A stretch of 64,000 bases of DNA, taken from positions 1 through 64,000 of the forward strand of contig NZ_JARWQD010000342.1 of NCBI RefSeq assembly GCF_029869545.1, read 5' to 3'. Every line of letters starts with the position of its first letter. Positions within the stretch are counted from its first letter, which is position 1. The translations under genes were made by a program, and so were the position numbers. Under the pieces are notes generated by a model that did not search any database, was not told where the DNA came from, and worked only from the letters and a program-made list of their open reading frames with translations. Below are positions 35,803-45,800 of this stretch, piece by piece. The DNA comes from Nocardia wallacei (lineage in GTDB: Bacteria; Actinomycetota; Actinomycetes; Mycobacteriales; Mycobacteriaceae).

Positions 35803-37646
35803 ACCCGGCGCCGGACCTGGTGCGCGCGATCCTCGAGCACGCCGAACGCGTACCCGGCCGCACCGCGCTCGTGGTGGGCGACCGCTCGCTGACCTATCGC
35901 GAACTCGACGCCGCCACGGCCTATCTCGCGCGCCGGTTGGTCGCGGCCGGTGTGCGCCCGGGGCAGACGGTCATGGTGTTCCAGCGCCAGAGCGTGGACA
36001 CCGTGATCGGCATGATCGCGGCCCTGCGCGCGGCCGCGGCGTGGTGTGTGGTCGAACCCGGACGCCCGGCGGCGACGGTGCGCGCGGTGGTGGACGCCGC
36101 CGACTGTGCCGCGGTGCTGGTCAACGGGCACGACGGGTTCACCCCGCGCGACGAGGTGGCCGCGCTGCTCGCCGCGACGACCGCGCGACCGGCGGTTCTC
36201 GATATCGCCGACGGCGCCGACGCGCCCGCCGTGGCACTGCCGGATCCCCCGCCCCCGCGAGCGCCCGCGTACGTGATCACCACCTCCGGTTCGACCGGCG
36301 AGCCGAAGGCCGTCGTCGTCTCGCGGGCGAACCTCGCCGGATTCCTCGGTGCGCGCGACTACCCGCCGCATCGCGACGGCGAACTGGTGACCTTCGCCGC
36401 CATGCGGCTGATCTGGGACGGCTCCCTGATCGGTGTCGCGTGGGCGCTGGCCGTCGGTGGCACCAGCGTGCTGCCCGACGCCGGGATGCTGCCCGATGTG
36501 GAGGCCGTCGCCGGACTCGCTGTCCGCCACCGCATTTCGCACCTCGTGGCGACGCCGTCGTTCTACCGGCTGTTGCTGCCCCGGCTGACCGAGCTGAAAC
36601 CGGCGCCGCGGATCGTCTCGCTCGCCGGTGAGGCGCTGCCGGTCCGCCTGGTCGAGGAGCATCGCGCCGCCCTGCCGGACACGTTGCTGCACAACGAGTA
36701 CGGCCCCACGGAGGCGACGGTCACCTGCATCTGTCACGTCGTCGGCCCGACCACCCCGCGCGTCGTGCCGATCGGCACACCCACCGACGGCACGACGGCC
36801 CACATTCTCGACCCCGCGCTGCGGCCGGTCCGCCGCGGCACCCGCGGTGACCTCTACCTCGGCGGCGTGCAGGTCGCCGACGGGTACGCGCGGCAGCCCG
36901 GTCTGACCGCGACCCGGTTCGTCGCCGATCCGTTCGCGGCCGAGCCGGGCGGGCGCATGTACCGCACCGGGGACCTCGCGCGCTCGGATGCCCACGGCGA
37001 CATCGAATTCCACGGTCGGGCCGACGGCCAGCTGAAGGTGCGCGGTGTGCGGATCGAACGCGGCGCCGTCGAGGCGGTGCTCGAGCGGCATCCCGCCGTG
37101 CGCCAGGCGGTCGTGCTCGACGCGGCCGACGCCGACGAGACCGCCTACCTGGCCGCCTTCTGGGTCCCCGGCGACGCCGCCGCGGCACCGCCCGCCACCG
37201 GCGCGCTGACCGCGTTCTGCGCCGAACATCTTGCGCCCGAATCGGTTCCGGGACGGTTCGTGATGATCGAGTCGCTGCCGATCGCGGCGGGCAGCAGCAA
37301 ACTCGACGAAGCCGCCCTGCGCGCCCTGCTGCAGGCCCCGGCCGAGCGGCGCGCGGCCCCGTCGCGGGAGCGGTGGACCGCGGCCGAGCGGGCGATCGGC
37401 GCGATCTGGTCGGAGGTCCTCGGCCAGGACGACTTCGATCGCGAGGACCGCTTCTTCGACGTCGGCGGCAATTCTCATCGCGTGGTGGCGCTGCACCTGC
37501 GGCTGGAGGCCGGGTGGCCGGGCGCGATCTCGGTGGGGATGCTGTTCGATCTCGACACCGTGGCCGCGCAGGCGGCGGCGCTCGAGACGAACCCGGCCGA
37601 CCGGTCCGAGGCCGCGGACAGCATGCCGATGGCATTCGAGGTGTGA
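35799..37646 (+). CDS. Stand-alone NRPS adenylation-thiolation didomain
   Basis: A 615-residue A-T protein. A domain (about 1-510): A3 motif TTSGSTGEPKAVVV, Asp at WDGS (the residue binding the alpha-amine), EYGPTEATV, YRTGD and a final catalytic lysine in SSKLDEAAL. T domain: DVGGNS with the phosphopantetheine serine Ser559. By hand alignment to PheA, the ten specificity residues read D-G-I-A-S-A-E-V-T-K, which I do not recognise. It has no C domain and would prime or supply an amino acyl unit in trans. GTG 35799 overlaps the FkbH stop by 4 nt. Confidence 0.85.
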
Positions 37647-37648
37647 GG

Positions 37649-40600
37649 ATGATCGTGGAGACCGTAAGAAACGAGGACATCGCGATCGTCGGTATCGGCG
37701 TTCGCTTTCCGGACGCGTCGAACCTCGGCGAGTTCCGCGCGAATCTCGCGGCGGGCCGGGACTCGATCGGCCCGATGCCGGAGTCCCGCGCAGAGGCGAC
37801 CGCCCTGGACCGCACCCTGGGCTACCTGCCCATGGGGCACCTCACCGATATCCACACCTTCGACTACGCCTTCTTCGAGCTGTCCAAACGCGAAGCGTCG
37901 CTGATGGATCCGCAGCAGCGCATCGCACTCGAGCTGGCGCACACGGCGATCGAGGACGCCGGATACGCACCGGCCACACTGCGCGAGGCCACGACCGCGG
38001 TGGTGTTCAGCGCCCCGATGCCGACCTATCACGCTATGGCGGTCGATCCCGGCCCCCTGGCCATGCTCGGCAATCTGCCCTTCGCCACCACCGCCCGCAT
38101 CGCGCATCTGCTGGGCCTGACCGGGCCGTGCTACGCGATCGACAGCGGCTGTAACGCCTCCCTCATCGCGGTGCACCATGCCTGTCGCGAATTGCGCAGC
38201 GGTGATGCCGATTACGCGCTCGCGGGCGGTGTCAGCGTGCGCGCCGGTGGCTCTCCGGAATGGACCGCACGGACCATGACGGAGATCGCCTCCCCCAGCG
38301 GGCAGTGCCGCGCGTTCGATGCCGACGCCGACGGCACGGTGCCGGGCGAGGGCGGCGCCGCCCTGCTGCTGACCACGCTCGCCCGGGCCCGCGCCGATCG
38401 CGCGCCCGTGTATGCCGTGATCCGGGGCAGCGCGGTCCTGCACAACGGGCACTCCTCGGCGACCATCAGCACCCCCAGCGCCGCCGCCCAGGCCCGCGTG
38501 ATCGCGAAGGCCTGGCGCACCGCCGCCGCCGATCCCGCCGACGCCGGATATCTCGAGGCCCACGGCTCCGCGACCCGGCTGGGCGATGCCGTCGAGATCG
38601 AGGGCCTGCGCACGGCGTTCGGCGGGCGGTCGCGGCCGCTGCCGATCGGATCGGTCAAGACCAATATCGGGCATCTCGATCATGCCGCGGGCGTCGCCGG
38701 GCTGGTCAAGGCCACGCTGAGCGTCGCCGAGGGGAGCCTGTATCCCTCGCTGCACTTCGACCGGCCCACCGGCGATCTCGACCTCGCCGCAGCCGGGATC
38801 GAGGTGGTCACCCGGCCGCGGCCGTGGGTGGGCGGGGACGGGCCGCGGCTGGCGGGCGTCAGCTCGTACAGCCTCGGCGGCGCGAACGCGCACTGTGTCG
38901 TCCAGCAGGCTCCGGACGAGCCGGTGCTGGCGCATCGGGCCGGGCACCGGCTGGTCGGTGTGTCGGCCCGGACACCGGCAGCACTCGCGGAACTCTGCCA
39001 CCGGCTGGCCGACACGCTGCGCGCGGACTCCCCCGCGCTCGCGGATGTCGCCTTCACGCTGGGCAGGGGACGTACGCATTTCGGGTATCGGGTGGCCGTC
39101 TGCGCCACGCACACCGGTGATCTCGCCGACCGGCTGGAGAAGTACGGGGACGCCCCCGATTTCGACAGCGAGCGGCCGGTCCCGCCGCGGGTGGCGCTGC
39201 TGCTGTCCCCCGGTGCGGCACCGGCCGGGATCGACTCCACGCCGCTGCCCGAGGCACTGCCCGCGACCGGAGCCGTCGCCGCGGTGCTGGCGGGCCAGAT
39301 CGCGGCCCATAATCGCTTGCGCGCCTGCGGAATCGGGTTCGAGGCGATCCTGAGCGGCGGGGCATCGAAGTTCGCGGCCCGGTATCTGCTCGGATCCACG
39401 GCCCCTGTCGACCCCGGCGAACTCGACTCCGCCGCGGCGACGCCCACCGTCGATCGGGATCGGCTGCTGGCCGCGGCGCACACGCTGCTGCGCGACGGCC
39501 CGGTCGTGTTCGTCGACCCCGCCTCGGACGGCATGCTCGGACGCTTCCTCGCCGAGGACCTCGCCGACCACCCGGACGCGGAGATACTTTTCGGCGCAAC
39601 GGATTCGGGCGGCCCGCTCGGCATTCTCGGCCGCCTCTACGAGAGCGGGCTCGACCTGGACTGGGCCGCGGTCGATGCCGACGAGGGCCGCCGGGTGCGC
39701 CTGCCGGGACATCCGCTGCACGGCTCGCGATGCTGGGTCGAGCTCCCCACGGCTGTGCCCGCGCCCGCCGCGGTCCCGGCGCCGCGCTCCGTGCCGGACA
39801 CCACCGCGGATCCGGCGCAGTGGCTGCGCGCGATCCTGCGCGAACTGCTGCACTCCGACGCCGAAATCGGCCCGGACGACGACTATTTCGACCTCGGCGG
39901 CAATTCGATCATCGCCGTGCAGCTGGTCGAACGGGTCGCCGAGGCCTACGGCTTCCGGCCCAAGCTGCTCGACGTCTACGAGCGTCCGGTCGTCGCCGAT
40001 TTCGCCGCGCTGCTGCGCGAGCGGGCCGTCCCCACCGCGCCGGAGCCGTCGCTCCCGCCGATCACGCGGACCGACGAGCTGGTCATGTCCTCGGGTCAGG
40101 AGCGCATGTGGTTCCACCACCAGCTCGTTCCGGACACGACCCTCTACAACTATCCGGTGGTCAACGTGCTGCGCGGGCCGGTCGACGTCCCCGCGGTCCG
40201 GGGCACCTTCGAGGACTTCGCCGAGCGCCACGAACCGCTGCGGTACAACCTCGTCGAGAGCGACGGGCAACCGGCCGTCCGGATCCGGCCGTCGCTGGGC
40301 GAATTCTTCCGCGTCGCCGATGTTTCCGGCACGGCCGACCCCGTCGCCGCGGCCCGGGAGCTGATCGCACGGGCCGCCCTGGTGCCGTTCGATCTGGCCC
40401 GGGATCCGCTGGTCCGGGTGCTGCTGGTGACGCTGTCGCCCGAGATGCACGTGCTCCAGGTGACCTGCCATCACTGCGTCACCGACGGTGCCACACCGGG
40501 CATCCTCGCCCGCGAGATACCCCTGCTGTACGCTGCGCGGCAGGAGGGCCGCGACGCCGCGCTCGAACCGCTGCCGGTGCGCTACCGCGACTACGCGCGC

Positions 40601-41953
40601 TGGCACCGCGACCTGATCGCGTCCGGAGCCCTCGATCACGAGCTCGAGTACTGGATCCACGCGCTGCGCGATGCGCCGAAACTGCAGCTGCCCACCGACT
40701 TTCCGCGGCCGCCGCGCAAGACGTTCGTCGGCGATCTGGCGCCGTTCACGGTACCGGCCGACCTCCTCGCGCGGTCCCGCGCGGTCGCGAAGCGGGAGTC
40801 GGTGTCGCTGTTCGTCGTGCTGCTGGCCGGTCTGTACCTGCTGCTCGCGCGGCGCAGCGGGCAGCGCGACATCGTCATCGGCACGCCGACCACCGGCCGC
40901 ACCCGCCGCGAACTCGAGGGGCTCATCGGATTCTTCAACAGCACGGTCGCGCTGCGCGCCAACCTGTCCGGGCCCGCCACGGTGGCCGAGCTGCTCGAGC
41001 GGGTGCGCGCCATCGTGCTGGGGGCGTTGGAGAATCAGGAGATCCCCTTCGAACGGGTCGTCCACGCGCTCGGTGATCAACGCGATATGTCGCGGACCCC
41101 GCTGTTCGACGTCCTGTACGTCCATCAGGAGATCCCCGGTACCGGCAATCCCCTCGGCGACGACGAGGCGGAGTTCTTCGACCTGGAGCACTCCATCCAG
41201 AACGCCTTCGGCGGATTGCCCGCCGGGACGGCCAAATTCGACCTCAGCCTGATCACCTACGACCGCAGCGACGGCCGGGACATGCTGGCCTGCTTCGAGT
41301 TCAGCACCGAGCTGTTCACCCGGCGCACGGCCGCCGGATTCGCCACCGCCTACCTCGAGATCCTCGCGGATCTGGTCGGGTCGGAACCGGACCGTCCGAT
41401 CGACGAACTCCTCGTCGCGGGCGCGTCGGCGCCGGAACCCGCTGCGGCACCGGATATTCCCACGGATCGTCCGCGGCCGGACGGTGTCGCGCGGTACACG
41501 ATGGGTTCGGTCCGCGAGAGCGTGCCGACGGAGACCACCGACGCGGCGCTGCTCGGCGCCTGGGTCGCGCTGCTGGCCTGGTACTCGGGGTCCGATGCGG
41601 TCGAGGTGGGACTCGCCGCGGGCGCCGCCCGCATCGACCTCGCCGACGAGCCCGACGCTACCGAACTGCTGGCACGGACGGCGGCCGCGCTGGCGGCCCC
41701 GGCGGAGGCCACCGGTGCGCGGGCGGTCCGCTACCACGCCGCGCCCGACGGCGCCGAGCTGGCGCTCGACCTGACCCGCGACGGCGAGACGGTCGCCGAA
41801 TTGACCTATGCCAGTGACCTTTTCGATGAGACGACGGCGCGGGAGATGCTCGGCGATCTGGTCCGGCTGCTGCACGGCCTGGCGCGCACGCCCGGCGAAC
41901 CGGTGCCGGATATCGCCCTGCACTGCCTGACGGAAGCGGAGGTAACCCAGTGA
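37649..41953 (+). CDS. Hybrid PKS/NRPS: KS-(vestigial AT)-T-C-(C fragment)
   Basis: A 1434-residue protein. The ketosynthase (about 10-430) has the full triad: Cys168 in IDSGCNAS, His305 in EAHGSAT, His342 in KTNIGHLD. The next 250 residues align with an acyltransferase but are shortened, and its GHSxGE active site reads LSGGASKF, so there is no nucleophile. T domain: Ser753 (DLGGNS). Condensation domain: HHCVTDG at 941-947. After it, about 160 residues (1275-1434) look like the C-terminal lobe of another, deleted C domain. It would extend a chain with hydroxymalonyl-ACP and pass it to the downstream NRPS. ATG 37649 is 2 nt after the A-T stop. Confidence 0.85.
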   Translation: MIVETVRNEDIAIVGIGVRFPDASNLGEFRANLAAGRDSIGPMPESRAEATALDRTLGYLPMGHLTDIHTFDYAFFELSKREASLMDPQQRIALELAHTAIEDAGYAPATLREATTAVVFSAPMPTYHAMAVDPGPLAMLGNLPFATTARIAHLLGLTGPCYAIDSGCNASLIAVHHACRELRSGDADYALAGGVSVRAGGSPEWTARTMTEIASPSGQCRAFDADADGTVPGEGGAALLLTTLARARADRAPVYAVIRGSAVLHNGHSSATISTPSAAAQARVIAKAWRTAAADPADAGYLEAHGSATRLGDAVEIEGLRTAFGGRSRPLPIGSVKTNIGHLDHAAGVAGLVKATLSVAEGSLYPSLHFDRPTGDLDLAAAGIEVVTRPRPWVGGDGPRLAGVSSYSLGGANAHCVVQQAPDEPVLAHRAGHRLVGVSARTPAALAELCHRLADTLRADSPALADVAFTLGRGRTHFGYRVAVCATHTGDLADRLEKYGDAPDFDSERPVPPRVALLLSPGAAPAGIDSTPLPEALPATGAVAAVLAGQIAAHNRLRACGIGFEAILSGGASKFAARYLLGSTAPVDPGELDSAAATPTVDRDRLLAAAHTLLRDGPVVFVDPASDGMLGRFLAEDLADHPDAEILFGATDSGGPLGILGRLYESGLDLDWAAVDADEGRRVRLPGHPLHGSRCWVELPTAVPAPAAVPAPRSVPDTTADPAQWLRAILRELLHSDAEIGPDDDYFDLGGNSIIAVQLVERVAEAYGFRPKLLDVYERPVVADFAALLRERAVPTAPEPSLPPITRTDELVMSSGQERMWFHHQLVPDTTLYNYPVVNVLRGPVDVPAVRGTFEDFAERHEPLRYNLVESDGQPAVRIRPSLGEFFRVADVSGTADPVAAARELIARAALVPFDLARDPLVRVLLVTLSPEMHVLQVTCHHCVTDGATPGILAREIPLLYAARQEGRDAALEPLPVRYRDYARWHRDLIASGALDHELEYWIHALRDAPKLQLPTDFPRPPRKTFVGDLAPFTVPADLLARSRAVAKRESVSLFVVLLAGLYLLLARRSGQRDIVIGTPTTGRTRRELEGLIGFFNSTVALRANLSGPATVAELLERVRAIVLGALENQEIPFERVVHALGDQRDMSRTPLFDVLYVHQEIPGTGNPLGDDEAEFFDLEHSIQNAFGGLPAGTAKFDLSLITYDRSDGRDMLACFEFSTELFTRRTAAGFATAYLEILADLVGSEPDRPIDELLVAGASAPEPAAAPDIPTDRPRPDGVARYTMGSVRESVPTETTDAALLGAWVALLAWYSGSDAVEVGLAAGAARIDLADEPDATELLARTAAALAAPAEATGARAVRYHAAPDGAELALDLTRDGETVAELTYASDLFDETTAREMLGDLVRLLHGLARTPGEPVPDIALHCLTEAEVTQ

Positions 41954-42810
41954 CAGCGAGCCAGGCCGACGGCCTCGTAGCGGTGATCGGGGCAGGGACC
42001 ATGGGCACCGGTATCGCACAGTGCCTGGCGCAGGCCGGATTTCGGGTCGAGATCGTCGAACCGGATCCGGAGGCCGCCGAGCGATCGCGCCGCGACCTCC
42101 GCGAGGCGGTGCGATTGGCGCTGCTGCTGGGGCATGTCGATCGCGCGACCGCGGCCGGTGCCGCCGAGCGCGTGCGGTGGGTGGCGAAGATCGGCGAGCT
42201 GGACGGGGCCGACTTCGTCATCGAATGCGCGACCGAGCGGATCGCGCTGAAGGAGACCCTGTTCGGCGAGCTGGACCGGCACTGCCCCGCCCACACCGTC
42301 CTCGCGTCGTGCACCTCCGCCATCCCCATCGCACGCCTGGCCGCCGCCACCGAACGGCCGGATCGCGTGCTCGGCCTGCATTTCATGAACCCGGCGCCGC
42401 TGACGACCGCCGTCGAGGTGGTGCGTGGCGCGCAGACCGCGCCGCAGTCCCTGGCGCGTGCCACGGATCTGGTCGGGGCGCTGGGCAAGGAGGCGATCGT
42501 GGTCGGCGATCGGCCCGGGTTCGTGCTGAACCGCGTGCTGATGCTGTGCATCGCGGAGGCCGCCGCCACGCTCGACACCGGCACGGACGCCGCGACCGTG
42601 GACGCCCTGTTCGAACAGTGCCTCGGGCATCGGATGGGCCCGCTGCGCACGGCCGATCTGATCGGGCTGGACAACGTGGCCGACACCCTCGAGGTGCTGC
42701 GGCACGAGACCGCAGAGCCGCACTATCGGGTGCCGCCCGCGCTCGCGGCGCTCGTCGACGCCGGACATCACGGCCGCAAGACCGGACGGGGATTCCATGA
42801 CTATCGGTGA
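41950..42810 (+). CDS. 3-hydroxyacyl-CoA dehydrogenase family protein (FkbK-like)
   Basis: A 286-residue NAD+-dependent dehydrogenase of the 3-hydroxybutyryl-CoA dehydrogenase fold. The Rossmann motif is VIGAGTMGTGIAQ (about 14-26), and GLHFMNPAPL contains the catalytic His. The C-terminal helical domain ends with HHGRKTGRGFHDY. In the FkbH-I-J-K scheme, FkbK oxidises the glyceryl-ACP hydroxyl and FkbI completes hydroxymalonyl-ACP. It is inserted between the PKS/NRPS gene (4-nt overlap) and the first large NRPS gene (14-nt overlap). Its location away from FkbI/FkbH inside the operon is unusual. Confidence 0.87.
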   Translation: MTASQADGLVAVIGAGTMGTGIAQCLAQAGFRVEIVEPDPEAAERSRRDLREAVRLALLLGHVDRATAAGAAERVRWVAKIGELDGADFVIECATERIALKETLFGELDRHCPAHTVLASCTSAIPIARLAAATERPDRVLGLHFMNPAPLTTAVEVVRGAQTAPQSLARATDLVGALGKEAIVVGDRPGFVLNRVLMLCIAEAAATLDTGTDAATVDALFEQCLGHRMGPLRTADLIGLDNVADTLEVLRHETAEPHYRVPPALAALVDAGHHGRKTGRGFHDYR

Positions 42811-45800
42811 GACGACCATCGGTGCGGCGACGACCGAGACCCCCGGCGGATGGGCACCCACCGATGCGCAACGCGCGGCGCTGGCGTCCGGCGATCGCTG
42901 GGTCGACCTGTATCTCGAATGGGACGGCTCGGTGCGCGCGGACGCGCTCGCGGTGGCCGTCGACACCGTCATAGGCGAATGTCCCGTGCTGCGCAGCACA
43001 TTTCGCGGCACCGACAGTGCCGTGCGGGTATTCGAGACCGCGACGGCTCCGGCCGAGGTGCTCGAGGCCGACGACGATCCGGCACGGTTCGTGCCCGCCC
43101 TGCTCGCCGAGGAGCGTTCGCGCACCACCGATCTCGGCCGGGGGCCGCTGTATCGGCACGTCGTGGTCGCCTTCGCCGACGGCCGGGTCGGCTGGTTCCA
43201 GCGCTACCATCGGCTGATCAACGACGAACCCGGCATGCTGTCGATCGTCGCCAGGGTCCGCGAGATACTCGACGGCGCCCGCTCGGATCCGCCCACCGCC
43301 GCACCCTTCGGTGCCACGGCGGATCGACTGGAAGTCGAACGGCGATACCGCGAGTCGGGCGCCTGGGCCGCCGACCGCACTCACTGGGAACAGTCACTGG
43401 CCGACATGGATCGGCCGGTATCGCTGACCGCCCTCGCCGACGAGGCGGGTGGGGGCTTGTGGTCCGAGGTGGTGGCGGGTCCCGCGCTCACCAGGATCGC
43501 GCGGGCCGGGGGTGGAGGCGCGGCGGCGGTCGTGGTCGCCGCGGTCGCCGTCTATGCGTCGCGCACGGCCATGACCGGTGATCTCGTCGTTGCCGTCGGC
43601 GACTCGCACAGCACCGTGCCCCTGCGTATTTCGGTGCCGCCGCACGCCACGTTCGACGCGCTCACCAAGCGCGTGGGACTGCAGTTGCGGCGGGCGCGAC
43701 GGCACCGCTTCATCCCCGACATCGATGATCCGTGGCTCGACGCACCGGTGCGCGGACAATGGCCGCTCGCGGTGCGGATGCTCCCCGGTGCGGGGATGCT
43801 CCGGCCGGGCGACCCGGGCCCGAGCGCGGCGTTCGGAACCGGCGGCGGCGTGACGATCTGCGTCGACGACACCGCCCCCGGCTGGCGCATCGCGGTCGCC
43901 GGACCACACCAGCGAACCCACCGCGACCGCATAACCCGCCTCCTGGACCGCCTCGCCCACGCGCCACGCGCCCCCATCGCCCGCATCGATCTCACCGGCC
44001 CCGAAGACCTCTCCCACCTCGAGGGACCACACCCCGAGCCGATCCGACCGAGCGAACTGCCTACCGGCACTTCGCCGAAGACCGTGGCGGCGCTGCTTGC
44101 CCGGCAGGCTGCCCGGACGCCCGATGCTGTTGCGCTCTGCGGTTCCGGGGACCGGACATCCTATGCGGAGCTGTTCGGTGCGTCGAATCGGTTGGCGCGC
44201 AGGCTGGTTCGTCTGGGCGCTGGTCCGGATCAGGTGGTGGCCGTGGCGATGGGCTCCTCGCCCGAGCAGATCGTGGCGGTGCACGCGGTGCTGGCGGCCG
44301 GTGGCGCCTATCTGCCGCTGGACCCCGCCCATCCCCGCGATCGGCATGCCTATCTGCTCGCCGTCGCCCGCCCGGTGTGCGTACTCACCACCCGGCGCGA
44401 CGAATTCGACCCGCCGCCGGGCACGCCCGTGATCCACGTCGACGAACTCGACCTGTCCGGCGAGTCGGGCGACGCGGTCACCGATACCGAGCGCCTGGCG
44501 CCGCTGCGCCCCGGAAACCTGGCGTACGTGCTGTTCACCTCCGGATCCACCGGACGGCCCAAGGGGGTCGGCGTCACGCACGGCGCCCTCTGCACACACC
44601 TCACGTGGATACAGCACATCCACGCGCTGGACGAGACCGACGCCGTGCTGCGCAAGACCGCGCTGTCGTTCGATGTCTCGTCCTGGGAAGTGCTGTGGCC
44701 CTTCGTCTCCGGTGCCCGTGTGGTGGTCGACGCGTCCGGCACGGACCGCGATCCCGCCGAACTCGCGCACCTGATCGCCGAATATGGGGTCACCACGGTG
44801 CAATACACGCCCACGACGCTCGCCGCGCATCGGCGGGCGGCGGCGGAACCGCTGGCGGCGACGGTTCGCCGGGTCCTGGTCGCCGGGGAGGCGCTGACAC
44901 CGGCCCTCGCCGCACAGTTGCCCGCCCTCGCCCCCGATGCCCGCCACGACAACCTCTACGGCCCGACGGAGGCGACCGTCGCCGTCACCCGGCACGAGAT
45001 GCGGGCCGCCCGGCAAGTCTCCGGCGGAAACGGTGCGGCCCAGGGATTCTCCATCGACACGATCCCGATCGGCACACCCTCGCAGGGCGCCCGGGCCTAC
45101 GTCCTGGACCACTGCCTGCGCCCCGCGCCCACCGGGGCACCCGGCGAGCTGTATCTCGGCGGAGCCGCCCTCGCCCGCGGATATGTCGACCGGCCCGGGC
45201 TCACGGCCGTGCGGTTCGTCGCCGACCCGTTCGGCGCCGCGGGAGACAGGCTCTACCGCACCGGCGATATCGTGCGCGTGAATGCCCGGCGGGAGCTGGA
45301 GTTCCTCGGCCGCAGCGATTTTCAGGTGAAGCTGCGGGGCATCCGGATCGAACTCGGCGAGGTCGAGGCGGTCCTCGCCGCGCAGGAGTCCGTCGGGCAG
45401 GCCGTGGCCGTCGTGCGGCCCGGGGACGGAGTGGCGGGCGATCGACTGGTCGCCTACGTCACGGCCGCCGCGGGCCACCGCATCGATCCGGCGGCGCTGG
45501 AGCAGCGGCTGCGCGAGGTGCTGCCGCGGCACCTGGTGCCCTCACCGATCGTCCCTCTCGCCGAGCTGCCGGTGAACCGTTCCGGCAAGATCGACCGAAA
45601 AGCCTTGCCCGAACCCGTCTTCGAACCGGCGCCCTTCCGTGCGCCGCGCACCGACACCGAGCGCGCGCTGGCCGCCGTCTTCGCCGAGGTGCTGGGCCGC
45701 GACACCGTCGGCGTCGACGAGTCGTTCTTCGCGCTCGGCGGCGACAGCATCATGTCGATCCTGCTGGTGTCACGGGCCCGCGCTCGCGGTGTGGTGGTGA

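Noticed and set aside
37475..42019. Very long reverse-strand open frame (about 1500 residues) opposite the KS gene
   Set aside because: High GC keeps antisense frames open; the predicted protein is Arg/Gly/Asp-rich without any domain, and the forward frame is clearly PKS/NRPS. The same holds for reverse frames at 45770-48343, 49079-52429, 53194-55752 and 57751-60681.
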